Assembly (NCBI GenBank): GCA_027494055.1
Contig: JAOSJO010000001.1
Span: 1,035,005 to 1,099,004 of the forward strand
DNA length: 64,000 nucleotides
Direction: 5' to 3'
Source: Anaerolineae bacterium
Lineage (GTDB): Bacteria; Chloroflexota; Anaerolineae; Aggregatilineales; JAFGMM01
Part shown: piece after piece, positions 41,055 to 51,999 of the stretch
Layout: the number at the start of each line of letters is the position of its first letter
Position numbering within the stretch: position 1 is the stretch's first letter
The notes under the pieces: model-generated
Told to the model about the DNA's origin: nothing
Seen by the model: only the letters and a program-made list of their open reading frames with translations
Database searches by the model: none
Position numbers and translations under genes: made by a program

Positions 41055-42033
41055 ATGAGCAGCATACAAGATCGCGCCCTCCCAGGGGGACAAACGCAGG
41101 GATTCTTCCAGGCGATCACCACGCGCGGCCCCAGGCTCTGGCAGCGTTTCTGGAGCCGGTCCAACGAGCGCATTGGTTACCTGTTCATCTTGCCGTCGCT
41201 GGTCCACACGATCATCTTCCTCGCCATCCCGCTGGTGTTCAGCTTCTATCTCTCGTTCACGGACTGGCGCGGCGTCAATCTCCAGGATGCGCCGTTTGTC
41301 GGGTTGGGCAACTACGACTTCTTGCGCGGCGACCGGCGTTTCTGGGCCGCCATGCTCAACTCGGCCAAGTACACCCTCATGTCGGTGCCGTTGGGGATGG
41401 CGATCAGCCTGGCGATTGCCGTGGTCATGAACCAGAAGCTCAGGGGGATTTACATCTTCCGCACGCTCTTCTTCATGCCCGTTATCTCCTCGTGGGTGGC
41501 GGTGGCGGTGATCTGGGTCACGCTCCTGGACACGCGCAGCGGCATCATCAACTGGCTGCTGGACCTCGTTGGCCTCGGACCAGTGCCATTCCTGCAAGAC
41601 GCCAATACGGCGCTCCCCACACTGGTGCTCATCGCGATCTGGAAGGGGGCGGGCTTCCAGATGGTGATCTGGCTTGCAGGCTTGCAGGCCATCCCGCAGG
41701 AACTCTACGAGGCGGCGGCCATCGACGGGGGCGTCGCGCTGGCAGGGCTTCTGGCGCATCACCCTCCCGCTGCTCGCGCCCACCACCTTCTTCCTCGCGG
41801 TCACGGGCGTGATCGGGTCATTCCAGGTGTTTACGCCGGTGTACGTCATGACGAAGGGCGGGCCGCTCGGCTCGACCGACGTGGTGGTGTACCGCATCTA
41901 CCAGCGCGCGTTCCAGGACTTCGACATGGGGTACGCTTCGGCGCAGTCCTGGGTGCTGTTTGGCGTGATCTTCACCGCGACGGTGCTGCAGGTGTGGTAC
42001 AACCGCCGCCGGGGCGAAGAGATCCTTTTCTAG
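41055..42033 (+). CDS. Sugar ABC transporter permease, MalF type, frameshifted
   Basis: About 325 residues from ATG 41055, just after GAGGT. About six membrane segments starting at IGYLFILPSLVHTIIFLAIP. The EAA loop ELYEAAAIDGASRWQGFWRI is interrupted at about 41730 by one extra G in a G5 run. VMTKGGPLGSTDVVVYRIYQ is the conserved MalF block. Partner of the next gene. Confidence 0.88.
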
Positions 42034-42046
42034 AGAGGGCTGGAAC

Positions 42047-42923
42047 ATGGAACAGACGATGGAAAGCCACATAGTCAACCAGAAGGGGCCGCTGGACCTG
42101 CCGATGCGCATTCTGGGCTACGCGGTCCTGCTCCTGGTGACGCTGCTGATGGTCGTCCCCTTCATCTGGATGCTAACAACGTCGCTGAAGCCCTCCGGCT
42201 CCGAGTTTGCGTGGCCGCCCGAACTGCTCCCGCGTGAGATCGACACCACGAACTACGAGCAGCTTTTTCACGCTGCTGCCCTTCGGCCAGTACTTCCTCA
42301 ACACCGTGATCGTCACCGCCTTCACGGTGATTGGCCAGCTTGTGATCTGTTCGATGGCGGCGTATGGCTTCGCGCGGCTGAACTTCATAGGGCGCAACAC
42401 CATCTTCATCCTGTACCTGGCGACCATGATGATCCCGTTTCAGATCACGCTGATTCCGTTGTTCTTGATCGTGCACAACCTGGGATGGGTCAACTCGTTT
42501 GCGGGCCTGATTGTGCCCGGCATTTCCAGCGTATTTGGCATCTTCCTGCTCCGGCAGGCATTCCTGGGCATCCCCAACGACTACCAGGACGCGGCGCGCA
42601 TCGACGGCGCGAGCGAGTGGCGCATCTTCGCCCAGATCTTCCTCCCGCTCACCGGCCCGGCCCTCGCGACCCTCGCCGTGTTCGCGTTCATGGGGACGTG
42701 GACCGACCTCCTCTGGCCGCTGCTTATCGCGCGCGACCAGGGGATGCGCACGCTTGAGCTGGGTCTGGCCTACTTCAGCGTGCGGCCCAACGCCTACATT
42801 CAGCCCAACTGGCCGCTCCTGATGGCGGCGGCGGTTGTGGTGATGTTGCCCGTCCTCGTCGTCTACTTCTTCGCGCAACGCTACTTCATCACGGGTATTG
42901 CGCTTTCTGGCGTGAAGGGCTGA
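42047..42923 (+). CDS. Sugar ABC transporter permease, MalG type, frameshifted
   Basis: About 291 residues. The N-terminal helix is LLLVTLLMVVPFIWMLTTSL. The EAA loop is DYQDAARIDGASEWRIFAQI, and the C-terminus RYFITGIALSGVKG is typical of MalG. One extra T in a T5 run at about 42268 breaks the frame; corrected reading NYEQLFTLLPFGQYFLNTVI. Starts 13 bp after the MalF gene. Confidence 0.88.
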
Positions 42924-43008
42924 CGGCTGCGGGCTGACGCGCGGGTATCCCCAGGGCGCGCACGGTTCGCGCCACCGCAACAGAATAGAGCAAAAGGATC
43001 AGGTCACT

Positions 43009-45457
43009 GTGGTTTCCTCGGCTTCCGCTTCACCGAAAATCGATCTGCCCGCGTCGTTCCCCCCGGACGATTACACGCCGTTCGGGTACATCGACAACCC
43101 CTACCACAGCGCCGTGCTCAACCGCAGCGGCGTCATCCGCACCGTGCCGCCGATGGGCTTCGGATGGTGGGCGCGGTCGATGCCGTGGCCGTATGGCATG
43201 GATGTGGAAAGGCCGGTCAGCTACCTGTCGTTTCTGCACCTGAGTGTGGCCGTCGGCGACGCTGCGCCTTCGGATGCGGCTGACCTCGCCGTCTTTCACG
43301 CCGCCGATGACTTCAAGGCGCGCGGCGTGCCGCTCGTGTCCCGCTACCACACCAAGACGATGATGAGCTACGATTGGTCGTATGGCGGCGTGAGCGTTAG
43401 CGCCAGGTACTTCCTCGCCCACGAGCACGCCCTGGTCTGCATCCTGGAGGTCGAGAACACGGGCGCGGCGGCGCGGCGCGTCACCGTCCACGCCACCAAC
43501 ATCTACGGCTATCCCGGCCACATGTACTGGGGCCGCGACGGCGTGACCTCGAACTACCACCCCGGCGACGATGTGGGCGTCAGCAAGGTGTGGGCCTATG
43601 GCGACGTGATGGTGATCGGCGCGGACCGCAAGAGCGCGGCCTACAAAGCCACCCTCGTCGGTCGCGCAGTGGGACCGGTGGATTTACGCCAACGACCTCA
43701 GCGCCAACGCGGGCGCGCTCGTCCGCTTCTACGAGACGACCGATCCCCTCTACACGGTGCTCAGCTACCCGCTCGAAGTGCCCGCCGGCGCGTCTGACGC
43801 GATGGTGATCTGCCTGGCACGCGGCGTCAACGAGCCGTTTACGCTGCGCCAGTTCGCCGAGAGCGTGCAGGGCGCGCGCCGCGAAGCCGCGCAGCAGTTG
43901 GCGGACGATGCGCGCTTCTACGACCAGGCCCCGCTGCTGGTCGGCGACTGGCCGGGCATGTGGAAGCGCGGCTGGGTCTACGACCTGGAAACCCTCCGCG
44001 CGACGATCCGCCGCCCGCTGGGCATCTACAAGCACCCCTGGGACGCCATGCAGATTCACACGCCGCGCGCGGTGCTGGGTGAGGCGTGCCTCGATGCGCT
44101 GTGCCTGAGTTACGCCGACGTGGAACTGGCGAAGCAGGTGATCTACGGCACGTTCGCCGACGCCCCCGCGCCCAACGTCCCCTGCTCGCGCGAGGACGGC
44201 AGCATGAACATGATCGGGGGAGAGCGGCGCAGAGTGTGGCACCGCGCCGACCTGGGGCCTGCCGTTTCTCGTCATCGAGTCGATTTACCGGCGCACGCGC
44301 GACGACGCCTGGATACGGCGGCTCTACCCGCACCTGAAGGCGTTCATCGAGTGGTGGCTCGCCAACCGCACGGACGACGCGGGCTGGTTTCACGCCGACA
44401 ACAGTTGGGAGTCCGGGCAGGATGGCTCGCGGCGCTTCCTGCACGGCGACGCCCAGGAGGGCACGCCGGCGCACTTCGTCCGCACGGTCGATATCGAGGC
44501 GGGCATGGCGCAGGCCATGCGCACGATGGTCGATTACGCGCGCATCGCCGGGCAGGAGGACGATGTCGCGATGTGGCAGCGCCTCGCGGAGGACCGCATC
44601 AGCCGGACGCGCAGCATGTACGTCGATGGCTGGTTCCGCGACTGGGACGGGCGGGACAACCGACCCTTCCTGCTGGAGGACTACTACGACGTGATGATGC
44701 TCGTCCCGCTCTCCGTGGGCGTCGCCACGCCGGCGCAGGTCGAGGGCGTCAAGCCCAGGTTCCAGATCTTCTGCGACAACCCCACGCCGTTCCTGGAATG
44801 GCCGTCGTTCTGGCTGCCGTTCTCGGAGGCGGGATGGAACGCCGGGCTGCGCGACCTCATCGCCGAGGAGCTGGTGAAGGTCGGGAACCGCATCTACGCG
44901 CAGACCGACGCCCGCGAGGTCACGCCGACGAGCGCGCGCTACCCCGACCGGCTGCCCGCGCCGTACAACTACCGCATCCCCGGCGTCGCAAGCGAATTCT
45001 GGCCGGTGAACCTGGAGGGCACCCGGTGCTCAACGGCTGCGAGCACTACGGCTGGGGCGCGACGTTCCCCGCGCTGGTGATGCGCAACCTCATCGGCTTT
45101 CGCGAGATCGGGAACCCGCTGCCGGGCGAGGTCACGCCGCCCCCACCGGACCGTGACGGCTTCATCCTCGCGCCGGCGCTGCCGCCCTCGATGTTTGCGG
45201 TGGGCAGGACCTACGGCATCACCAACCTGCGCGGTTTCGGCGTGCGCGTCGACGTACACTACACGGTGAAGGCGGAGGGCCGGCTGGACGTCCGCCTGGA
45301 CTGGGCCGCCGACGATGGCGGCGCGCTGCGCCTGAGCGTGCGCGATGCGGCAGGGCGCGTCGTCGCGGAGGCGGGCGGCGCGGCAGCGCGTGGCGCGCTA
45401 TCGTTCGCGGCGGAGAACGGCGCGCTGTACTACGTGACGTGGGAGGGGCCGTCCTGA
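43009..45457 (+). CDS. (alpha/alpha)6-barrel glycoside hydrolase, GH63/GH37-like, three frameshifts
   Basis: About 815 residues from GTG 43009. An N-terminal beta-sandwich domain (to about 270: FGYIDNPYHSAVLNRSGVIR) precedes an (alpha/alpha)6 barrel with ETLRATIRRPLGIYKHPWDA, FHADNSWESGQDGSRRF and DIEAGMAQAMRTMVDYARIA. NSWESGQD is a hallmark of GH63/GH37-type enzymes (alpha-glucosidase, trehalase, mannosylglycerate hydrolase), whose acid Asp/Glu lies there. No signal peptide, so it should act on the sugar imported by the preceding ABC genes. Frame breaks at about 43668, 44225 and 45022. The exact family and substrate cannot be fixed by eye. Confidence 0.75.
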
Positions 45458-45527
45458 CGGCGCAGCCCCGCGCGGCGGAGAGGGCCTGGCCGCCTTTCGT
45501 CCTCAGAAGACAGTGTCCTGTATTGCG

Positions 45528-45558
45528 GCTCCCCGCGAGGTTGTTGCTCGCGGGGAGC
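45528..45558. terminator. Bidirectional terminator hairpin between convergent genes
   Basis: GCTCCCCGCGAG - GTTGTTG - CTCGCGGGGAGC, a perfect 12-bp stem, lies between the hydrolase stop (45457) and the argG stop (45610), with tattgattg on the plus side. The T-tract is weak in both directions. Confidence 0.65.
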
Positions 45559-45609
45559 TATTGATTGTGGCAGTTCATACCGGGGTGCGCGTGGCCGGCG
45601 CGCACGACA

Positions 45610-46872
<1,263 letters not shown>

Positions 46873-46932
46873 CGATTTCTACTCCTTGGGTTAAAGGCTA
46901 AAGGCTAAAGGCGGTGATAGGTCTTGCGGGTC

Positions 46933-47479
46933 TCAATGAGTCGGTTCGAGATGATAGACGAATGCCTCCTCGTCGCAGCACTTCTGCCGGGGCAGAGCGC
47001 GCAGTACATCCGCGCCTTGTCGGGGAACTGTTCGAGCGTCGCGGGCGCGAAGCCCAGCCGGGTGAAGAACGCGCCCACCCGCGTGAGCGTGAAGACTTCC
47101 TTCAGGCCGAGGGTGCGCGCCCGGTCCAGCAGCGCCCGGACGATCTCCTGCCGATGCCCTGCCCGTGGTAGGCCGGCGCGACGACCAGCGAGCGCAGCTC
47201 GGCAAGCGCGCCGTTATACAGCACCAGCGACCCGCACCCGACCAGGACACTGTCCGGGCGCTCTACAACCACCCATTGGCTCAGCCCCTTCAGAACGCAG
47301 TTGGTGTCGAGCGGCAGCAGGTTGCCGACGGCGACGTGCGGGCTGGTCAGCGCGAGGATGTCCACCACATCGACCGGGCGGGCGCTGCGGATGGTGTGGT
47401 CTGGGGTCGCGCTCTGCGCAGGGACAGCGCCGACCTGACGGGAAGGCCAGTTCTGGCTGATGGATGGGTACGCGCTCAT
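46933..47479 (-). CDS. GNAT N-acetyltransferase, probable short N-acetylglutamate synthase, frameshifted
   Basis: About 181 residues from ATG 47479, which has AGGAGGT seven bases upstream. The GNAT fold is seen in IRSARPVDVVDILALTS, VVVERPDSVLVGCGSLVLYN, AELRSLVVAPAYHGQGIG (acetyl-CoA pyrophosphate loop) and LGLKEVFTLTRVGAFFTRLG. The cysteine-rich end (CALCPRQKCCDEEAFVYHL) matches the amino-acid N-acetyltransferase (short NAGS) family. Frame breaks at about 47152 and 46985. Placed directly before argG it should make N-acetylglutamate from glutamate and acetyl-CoA, the first step of arginine synthesis; the specific activity is inferred. Confidence 0.82.
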
Positions 47480-47520
47480 GAATGGGACCTCCTGGTGTGT
47501 GGTGATGCTGCACGCGCGAC

Positions 47521-47550
47521 AAACGAAAACCCCCGGACAGAGTCCGGGGG
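47521..47550 (-). terminator. Intrinsic terminator in the leader of the arginine operon (attenuator)
   Basis: On the minus strand CCCCCGGAC (47550-47542), loop TCT, GTCCGGGGG (47538-47530), then TTTTCGTTT. It lies after the leader peptide and 41 bp before the GNAT start, so it would stop transcription before the structural genes. Its 3' arm plus loop, CTGTCCGGGG, is also the exact 10-nt complement of CCCCGGACAG inside the leader ORF (47614-47605), a possible antiterminator. Confidence 0.8.
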
Positions 47551-47575
47551 CTTGGGAGCCATGATGCTGCGTCGG

Positions 47576-47674
47576 TCAGCAGGTACACGGGCGCCACGCC
47601 GGGCCTGTCCGGGGCCGGGCACGGTTCGGACGACGATCACGCGGGTTGGTGTTGGTGAAAGTCGGTCGGGTCAT
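47576..47674 (-). CDS. Putative Arg-rich leader peptide of the arginine operon attenuator
   Basis: A 32-codon frame (ATG 47674, TGA 47578-47576) starts about 26 nt after the predicted transcription start. It encodes eight arginines (residues 3, 12, 14, 15, 18, 20, 22, 28), four of them clustered at 12-18 and all four of those CGT, a codon otherwise sparse in this GC-rich DNA. It begins MTRPTFTNTNPRDRR. The ribosome site is weak (gtgag). Position between promoter and terminator, ahead of N-acetylglutamate synthase and argG, is what supports it; Arg is frequent in any GC-rich frame, so sequence alone does not prove translation. Confidence 0.6.
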   Translation of the reverse strand: MTRPTFTNTNPRDRRPNRARPRTGPAWRPCTC

Positions 47675-47706
47675 GGCGCCAATCTCACGTCTGCTGAACT
47701 GCGAAC

Positions 47707-47735
47707 AGAATAGCGCACTCACACGTCGCTGTCAA
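47707..47735 (-). promoter_or_regulatory. Sigma70-type promoter of the arginine operon
   Basis: TTGACA (47735-47730), 17-nt spacer, TATTCT (47712-47707), 34 bp past the purH stop. It gives the arginine genes a separate start from the purine genes upstream. Confidence 0.75.
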
Positions 47736-47768
47736 GGAGCAAAGCGCCGCAGCGCCGCACGGCGCTGC

Positions 47769-49287
47769 CTAGTGGCGGACGTGGCTGGTTTTGGTGAAGA
47801 TCATCGCCATGCCGCGCCGGTCGGCGGCCTCGATCACCACCGTGTCGCGGAGCGCGCCGCCCGGCTGCACCACGGCGGTGACGCCGGCCTCCGCCGCCAT
47901 TTCCACGCCGTCGGGGAAGTCGAAGAAGTCGTCCCCGGCCATGACCGTGCCCTGCGCGCGGTCGCCGGCGCGGTAGAGCGCCAGCCGGATGGCGTCGAGG
48001 CGGTTGGGCGCGCTGCCGATGCCCACCGTGCCGTTCGGTGTGGCGAGCACGATGGCGTTCGTGCGCACGTGGTGGACCACTTTCCACGCAAAGCGCAGCG
48101 CCGCCTCTTCCTGGCGCGAGGGCTTGCGCTTGCTCACCTGCGCCCAGTGGGTGGCTGCCGCGTCGCCCTGGTCGGGCGTCTGCATCAGCACGCCGCCGCG
48201 CAGGCTGCGCATCTCGCGCAGCGGCGGCGCAGCCTCCGGCTCGACGCGCAGCAGGTGGCAGTTCCGCCGCCGGATGGTGAGGCTTTCGCGGGCGACAGGG
48301 TCAAAGTCGGGCGCGGCGATGGCGTGGATGAACAGGTCCCCCAGCGCCCAGACGAAGGGCTGGTCGCACAGCCGGTTGATCGCGATGGCCCCACCGGCAG
48401 CCGACACCGGGTCGGACGCAATCGCGCGCGGCAGCGCCTCCGCGGCCTGGCTGCCGATTGCGAGGCCAGTCAGTTGGCCGTGGCGCGCAATCGCGACGGC
48501 GGGTTCCTCGAACTGTGCGATGGCGCGCAACGCCACGTTGAGGTCGATGGCGACATCGTAGGTGAGCGTGGGGCCCGCCAGCAGCTTCCCCCAGCGGGCC
48601 AGCGTCGGGGACGTGGGCATAGAGCGCCGCCGCCTGGTGCGGGTTCTCGGCCTCGATCTCGCTGAGCTGCCAGAGCACCAGCGAGAAGGCGTCGGGGAGG
48701 GGGTCGGTGTCGTCAATGCCGAGCAGGTAGGCGTGGATGGCTGTGTCGTAGTCGCGGGTGAGCGCGAAGGCCTTGGCGGCGAGGCGGCGGCGCGCGTCCA
48801 GGTCGAGCTGCCCGCCGGCGCGCAGCACGGCGAGCGTGTGCCGGTAGTCGTCCGGGTCGCACAGCACGATGACGCGCGCGAAATTCCGCGCCGCGGCCCG
48901 CAGCAGCGCCACGCCGCCCACGTCGATCTGCGCCAGCGCCGCTTCCAGCGAGACGCCGGGCATGGCAATCGTCTCGCGGAAGGGCCGCAGGGTGCACGCC
49001 ACAAGGTCGATGGACGGGATGCGATGGCCGCTCAACTCGGCCATTTCGTCGGGCGTGTTTCGCGCCATGATCCCCGCGTAGATCGCCGGGTGCAGCGTGG
49101 CGATCTGCCCGCCGAGCAGCGCCGGGCTGCCCGTGATCGTCGCCGCTTCCATGGCAGCGAGGCCGACGTCGCGCAGGTACAGGGCGGTGTCCTGGGTGGC
49201 GACCAGTTGCCAGCCCAGGTCGGCGAGGCCGCTGGCAAACCGTTCCAGGCCAGTGGTATCGTGAGCGCTCAAGAGTGCACGGGGCAT
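47769..49287 (-). CDS. purH: PurH-like AICAR formyltransferase/IMP cyclohydrolase, frameshifted, altered active sites
   Basis: About 505 residues from ATG 49287. The N-terminal IMP cyclohydrolase domain (ALLSAHDTTGLERFASGLAD, IDVGGVALLRAAARNFARVI) and the C-terminal formyltransferase domain (YDVAIDLNVALRAIAQFEEP, ASDPVSAAGGAIAINRLCDQ) are both there in normal order. Several residues that are near-invariant in PurH differ: R-V-K-TLHP reads QIATLHPAI, AAAKNH reads AAARNF, and the KHxNPCG lysine-histidine motif reads ARHGQLTG. The frame breaks at about 48618, between ALYAHVP and TLARWGKLLAG. Last gene of the purine cluster. Function as PurH is likely from context but the changes are notable. Confidence 0.78.
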
Positions 49288-49418
49288 AGTTCGGTACTCA
49301 GTTCCTGGTGCGTGCTGTCGAAAGTGGAGACCGGTGCGCACAGCGGCGACCGGTCTCCAGCTCCGGGCCTATGGCTCTTATGGCAGATACCACACGCGAT
49401 AGTAGTCCACGCTGATCT

Positions 49419-51500
49419 TCAGGGGGTGTAGGTCGGGAAGGCCGGGCGCACCTGGAAGCCGATGTCGCCGGCGGTGTGCGTCGTGTCGATGGCGCGCCCC
49501 AGTTCCACGCCGTCCCAGTAGAAGACGAGTTCAGACCCGCGCGCCTCGATGCCGATGGTGTACGACTGGCCGGCGGTCAGCGGCGCGTCCAGCGCGCCAC
49601 TCACCAGCGCCTCGCCCTGCACCTGGATCGTCGGCGCTGGCGTCGGGGTGCCTTCTTCGACCTCAACCGGTTCGGCGGGGATCACCTCACTGAAGACCTT
49701 GCTGAGACGCCAGTTGCCGTCGCACTGCATGATGGCGACGTAGAAGTCGTTCGCGGTATCGCGGTTGACGCGGAACGGCAGCCCGAAGGCGGCGGCAGCG
49801 GGGCACTCCAGCGGCGTGACCTCGTACTGCGCGTAGAAGTCGGTCAGGTTGAGCATCGCGGACCAGAACGTGCCGACGATGTCCGTGCTGGTGAGCACGT
49901 ACCGCCCGTCCACGATCTCGGCAGCGACATAGCTCGTCGTGCCCGTGACCCAGTTGAGCGCCTCTTCGAACTCGGTCTCGTAGCGCAACGACCCGACGGC
50001 AATCGGGACCTGGACGGCGGCGGCCTGTGTAGGCGCGCCGACCGCAGGCGCAGCGCCGCCAGTTACCGGGGCCGCGCCGTCGCTTGGCGCGCCCTCGACC
50101 AGCTCCCAGACCTCCAGGTTGTCGAAGGCGACGGTGAGATCGTCGCTGGTGGGGTCGCCCTGGAGGTGGAACCCGATGTCGCCGTGCGCGAACGAGGCGT
50201 CCTCGAAGGCACCGATCTCCTCGTCATCCCAGAAGAGCGTGAACTGCTGGCCTTCGGCGCGCACGCCGATGACGTGCGGCGCGCCGCTCTCGGCAGGGGG
50301 TGCATCCAACTGGCCGCTGGCGAACGGGGCAACGTCGGCGGGCAGCTTCTGTACCAGCCACGCGCCGTCCTGGCAGCGGATGCCGAAGACGTAGTACGAG
50401 CCGGGCTGTTGCTGCCGGAAGCCAAAGCCGATGATGGCGTTGGGCGGGCAGGAGAGTGGCTCGATCTCGACTTCGGCGTAGAAGTCATCGACGTCAACCA
50501 TGTTTGAGAACAGCGCCGCCGTTCCGCTGAGCGGCGTGATGACGTACCGCTCGTCGGTCAGTTCCGCGCGCACAAAGGCGTCTTCGCCGACGAACCAGTC
50601 GTTTGCCTCCGTGAACGTAAACGAGTACAGCTTCTCGCCGGGCACCGTGCCGGCCTCCGCCTCGGCCTCCGCTGCCGGCTCCGTCGGTTCGGCGGCGGGC
50701 GCGCTGCCCTCCGCCGGCAGTTCCCAGACCGTCAGGTTGTCGAACAGGAGCGTGACGTTCTCGTCGTCGCTCGACGGTGAGACGCTGAGGCCGAACTCGC
50801 CGCTTGTGCGGAGCGTGTCTGAGAAGCCGCCGATGCGCTGCCCATCCCAGTAGAGGTTGATCTCCGCGCCGCGCGCCTCGACGCCCATGACGTGGCGCTC
50901 CGGGGCCGCTTCAGCGTCCTCCGACGCGATGCGCAGTGGCTCGGCCAGCGCGCCGGTGACGCGGTCGTTCGCCGCGCCGTCGCTGAGGACGCCGGCGAAG
51001 TAGGTCGCGTCGCAGCGCACGTAGTAGTAATAGTAGTCGGATACCGGGTTGGTGCTCAGACGGAAAGCGACGCCAAACGCGCCGTTGCCGGGGCACGTCT
51101 GCGGGGACACCTCGACCTGCGCGTAGAAGTTATCCAGGTCGAGCATCCCGGAGTACACGATGCCGGCGATGCCGGTGCTGGTGAGCTGGTACTGGCCGTC
51201 CACCTGGGTCGCGTCGATGAAGTCGAACGCGCCCACGAGCCACTCGCCGGCGGCGTCAAAGGTGAAGCGCTGCGTCGGCTGGCCCAGCGTCAGGCTGGCC
51301 GGCGGCGGGGCTGGCGCGCCTGCCTCCCCTGCCTGGCCTGCCTCGCTCTCCGGTGCGGGGGCGGTCTCGGGCGTGGGCGTGGGCTGCTCCTCCTGTGCGC
51401 CGGCCGGCAGCGCGCCGAGCGCCAGCGCCAGGACGAGGAGCGTTGCACATAACGATCTGGCGCGGTGGTACTGCTGCTTCCTAGGGGTTATGGTTCGCAT
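49419..51500 (-). CDS. Secreted protein with three LamG/DUF1080-like beta-sandwich repeats
   Basis: About 693 residues from ATG 51500 (aaggagagccta upstream). Signal peptide (LCATLLVLALALGALPAGAQ), then a Pro/Glu/Ala linker, then three similar units of about 185 residues. Each has a pattern like WLVGAFDFIDATQVDGQYQL, DNFYAQVEVSPQTCPGNGAF and INLYWDGQRIGGFSDT, with two cysteines per unit that may pair. This is the concanavalin-like fold used for sugar binding. Low-complexity linkers separate the units. It overlaps the purE stop by 20 bp and sits between purE and purH, which is unexpected for a secreted protein. Intact. Confidence 0.78.
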   Translation of the reverse strand: MRTITPRKQQYHRARSLCATLLVLALALGALPAGAQEEQPTPTPETAPAPESEAGQAGEAGAPAPPPASLTLGQPTQRFTFDAAGEWLVGAFDFIDATQVDGQYQLTSTGIAGIVYSGMLDLDNFYAQVEVSPQTCPGNGAFGVAFRLSTNPVSDYYYYYVRCDATYFAGVLSDGAANDRVTGALAEPLRIASEDAEAAPERHVMGVEARGAEINLYWDGQRIGGFSDTLRTSGEFGLSVSPSSDDENVTLLFDNLTVWELPAEGSAPAAEPTEPAAEAEAEAGTVPGEKLYSFTFTEANDWFVGEDAFVRAELTDERYVITPLSGTAALFSNMVDVDDFYAEVEIEPLSCPPNAIIGFGFRQQQPGSYYVFGIRCQDGAWLVQKLPADVAPFASGQLDAPPAESGAPHVIGVRAEGQQFTLFWDDEEIGAFEDASFAHGDIGFHLQGDPTSDDLTVAFDNLEVWELVEGAPSDGAAPVTGGAAPAVGAPTQAAAVQVPIAVGSLRYETEFEEALNWVTGTTSYVAAEIVDGRYVLTSTDIVGTFWSAMLNLTDFYAQYEVTPLECPAAAAFGLPFRVNRDTANDFYVAIMQCDGNWRLSKVFSEVIPAEPVEVEEGTPTPAPTIQVQGEALVSGALDAPLTAGQSYTIGIEARGSELVFYWDGVELGRAIDTTHTAGDIGFQVRPAFPTYTP

Positions 51501-51987
51501 TAGGCTCTCCTTGCAGTTCTGCATCCTCCGCGACAAGGCGCTCGGTCCGGGCGCGTTGCCCTTCGCGCACCCGCTCGCGCAGCTCGGCGTCCGCGACGCC
51601 CAGAATCTTGGCGGCGAGCAGCGCCGCCGATCCGGGGTCGAGCACCACCGCCGGGGCCAGGCCGCCGGGAAGGCGCAGCGACGAGAAGACGTCCGCGCCG
51701 CCGAACGCCTCAGCGCGCGGAGGGCAGGCGATCACGGGCCACGCGGTCGTCGCGTCGATGGCGCCGGCGAGCGCGTTGTTCAGGCTGGACACCGCGATAT
51801 AGACCTTGGGGCGCGGATCGCGTTCGTAGCGGGTCAGCATGGTGAGCAGGTGGCCGGGGCTGGTAAACGCGGAAGCGATGCGCAGTTCGCTTTCCAGCCC
51901 CAGGCCGGCCAGCGCCACCGCGATCTGCTGCGCGTGCTGCTGGTCGCTTTTCGAACCCATGATAATGGGCACCAGGGCGTCGGACAT
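51481..51987 (-). CDS. purE: AIR carboxylase family protein (PurE class II-like)
   Basis: 168 residues, intact, with ribosome site aggag. VPIIMGSKSD at the N-terminus, then NNALAGAIDATTAWPVIACPP and DVFSSLRLPGGLAPAVVLDP, which match the class II (CO2-using AIR carboxylase) branch found in animals and Treponema. The catalytic SAH motif reads SAF (ASAFTSPGHLL), so the key His is replaced by Phe. It should convert AIR to CAIR; activity with this substitution is uncertain. Starts 12 bp after the purC stop. Confidence 0.82.
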   Translation of the reverse strand: MSDALVPIIMGSKSDQQHAQQIAVALAGLGLESELRIASAFTSPGHLLTMLTRYERDPRPKVYIAVSSLNNALAGAIDATTAWPVIACPPRAEAFGGADVFSSLRLPGGLAPAVVLDPGSAALLAAKILGVADAELRERVREGQRARTERLVAEDAELQGEPNANHNP

Positions 51988-51999
51988 GGGCTTTTTCTC

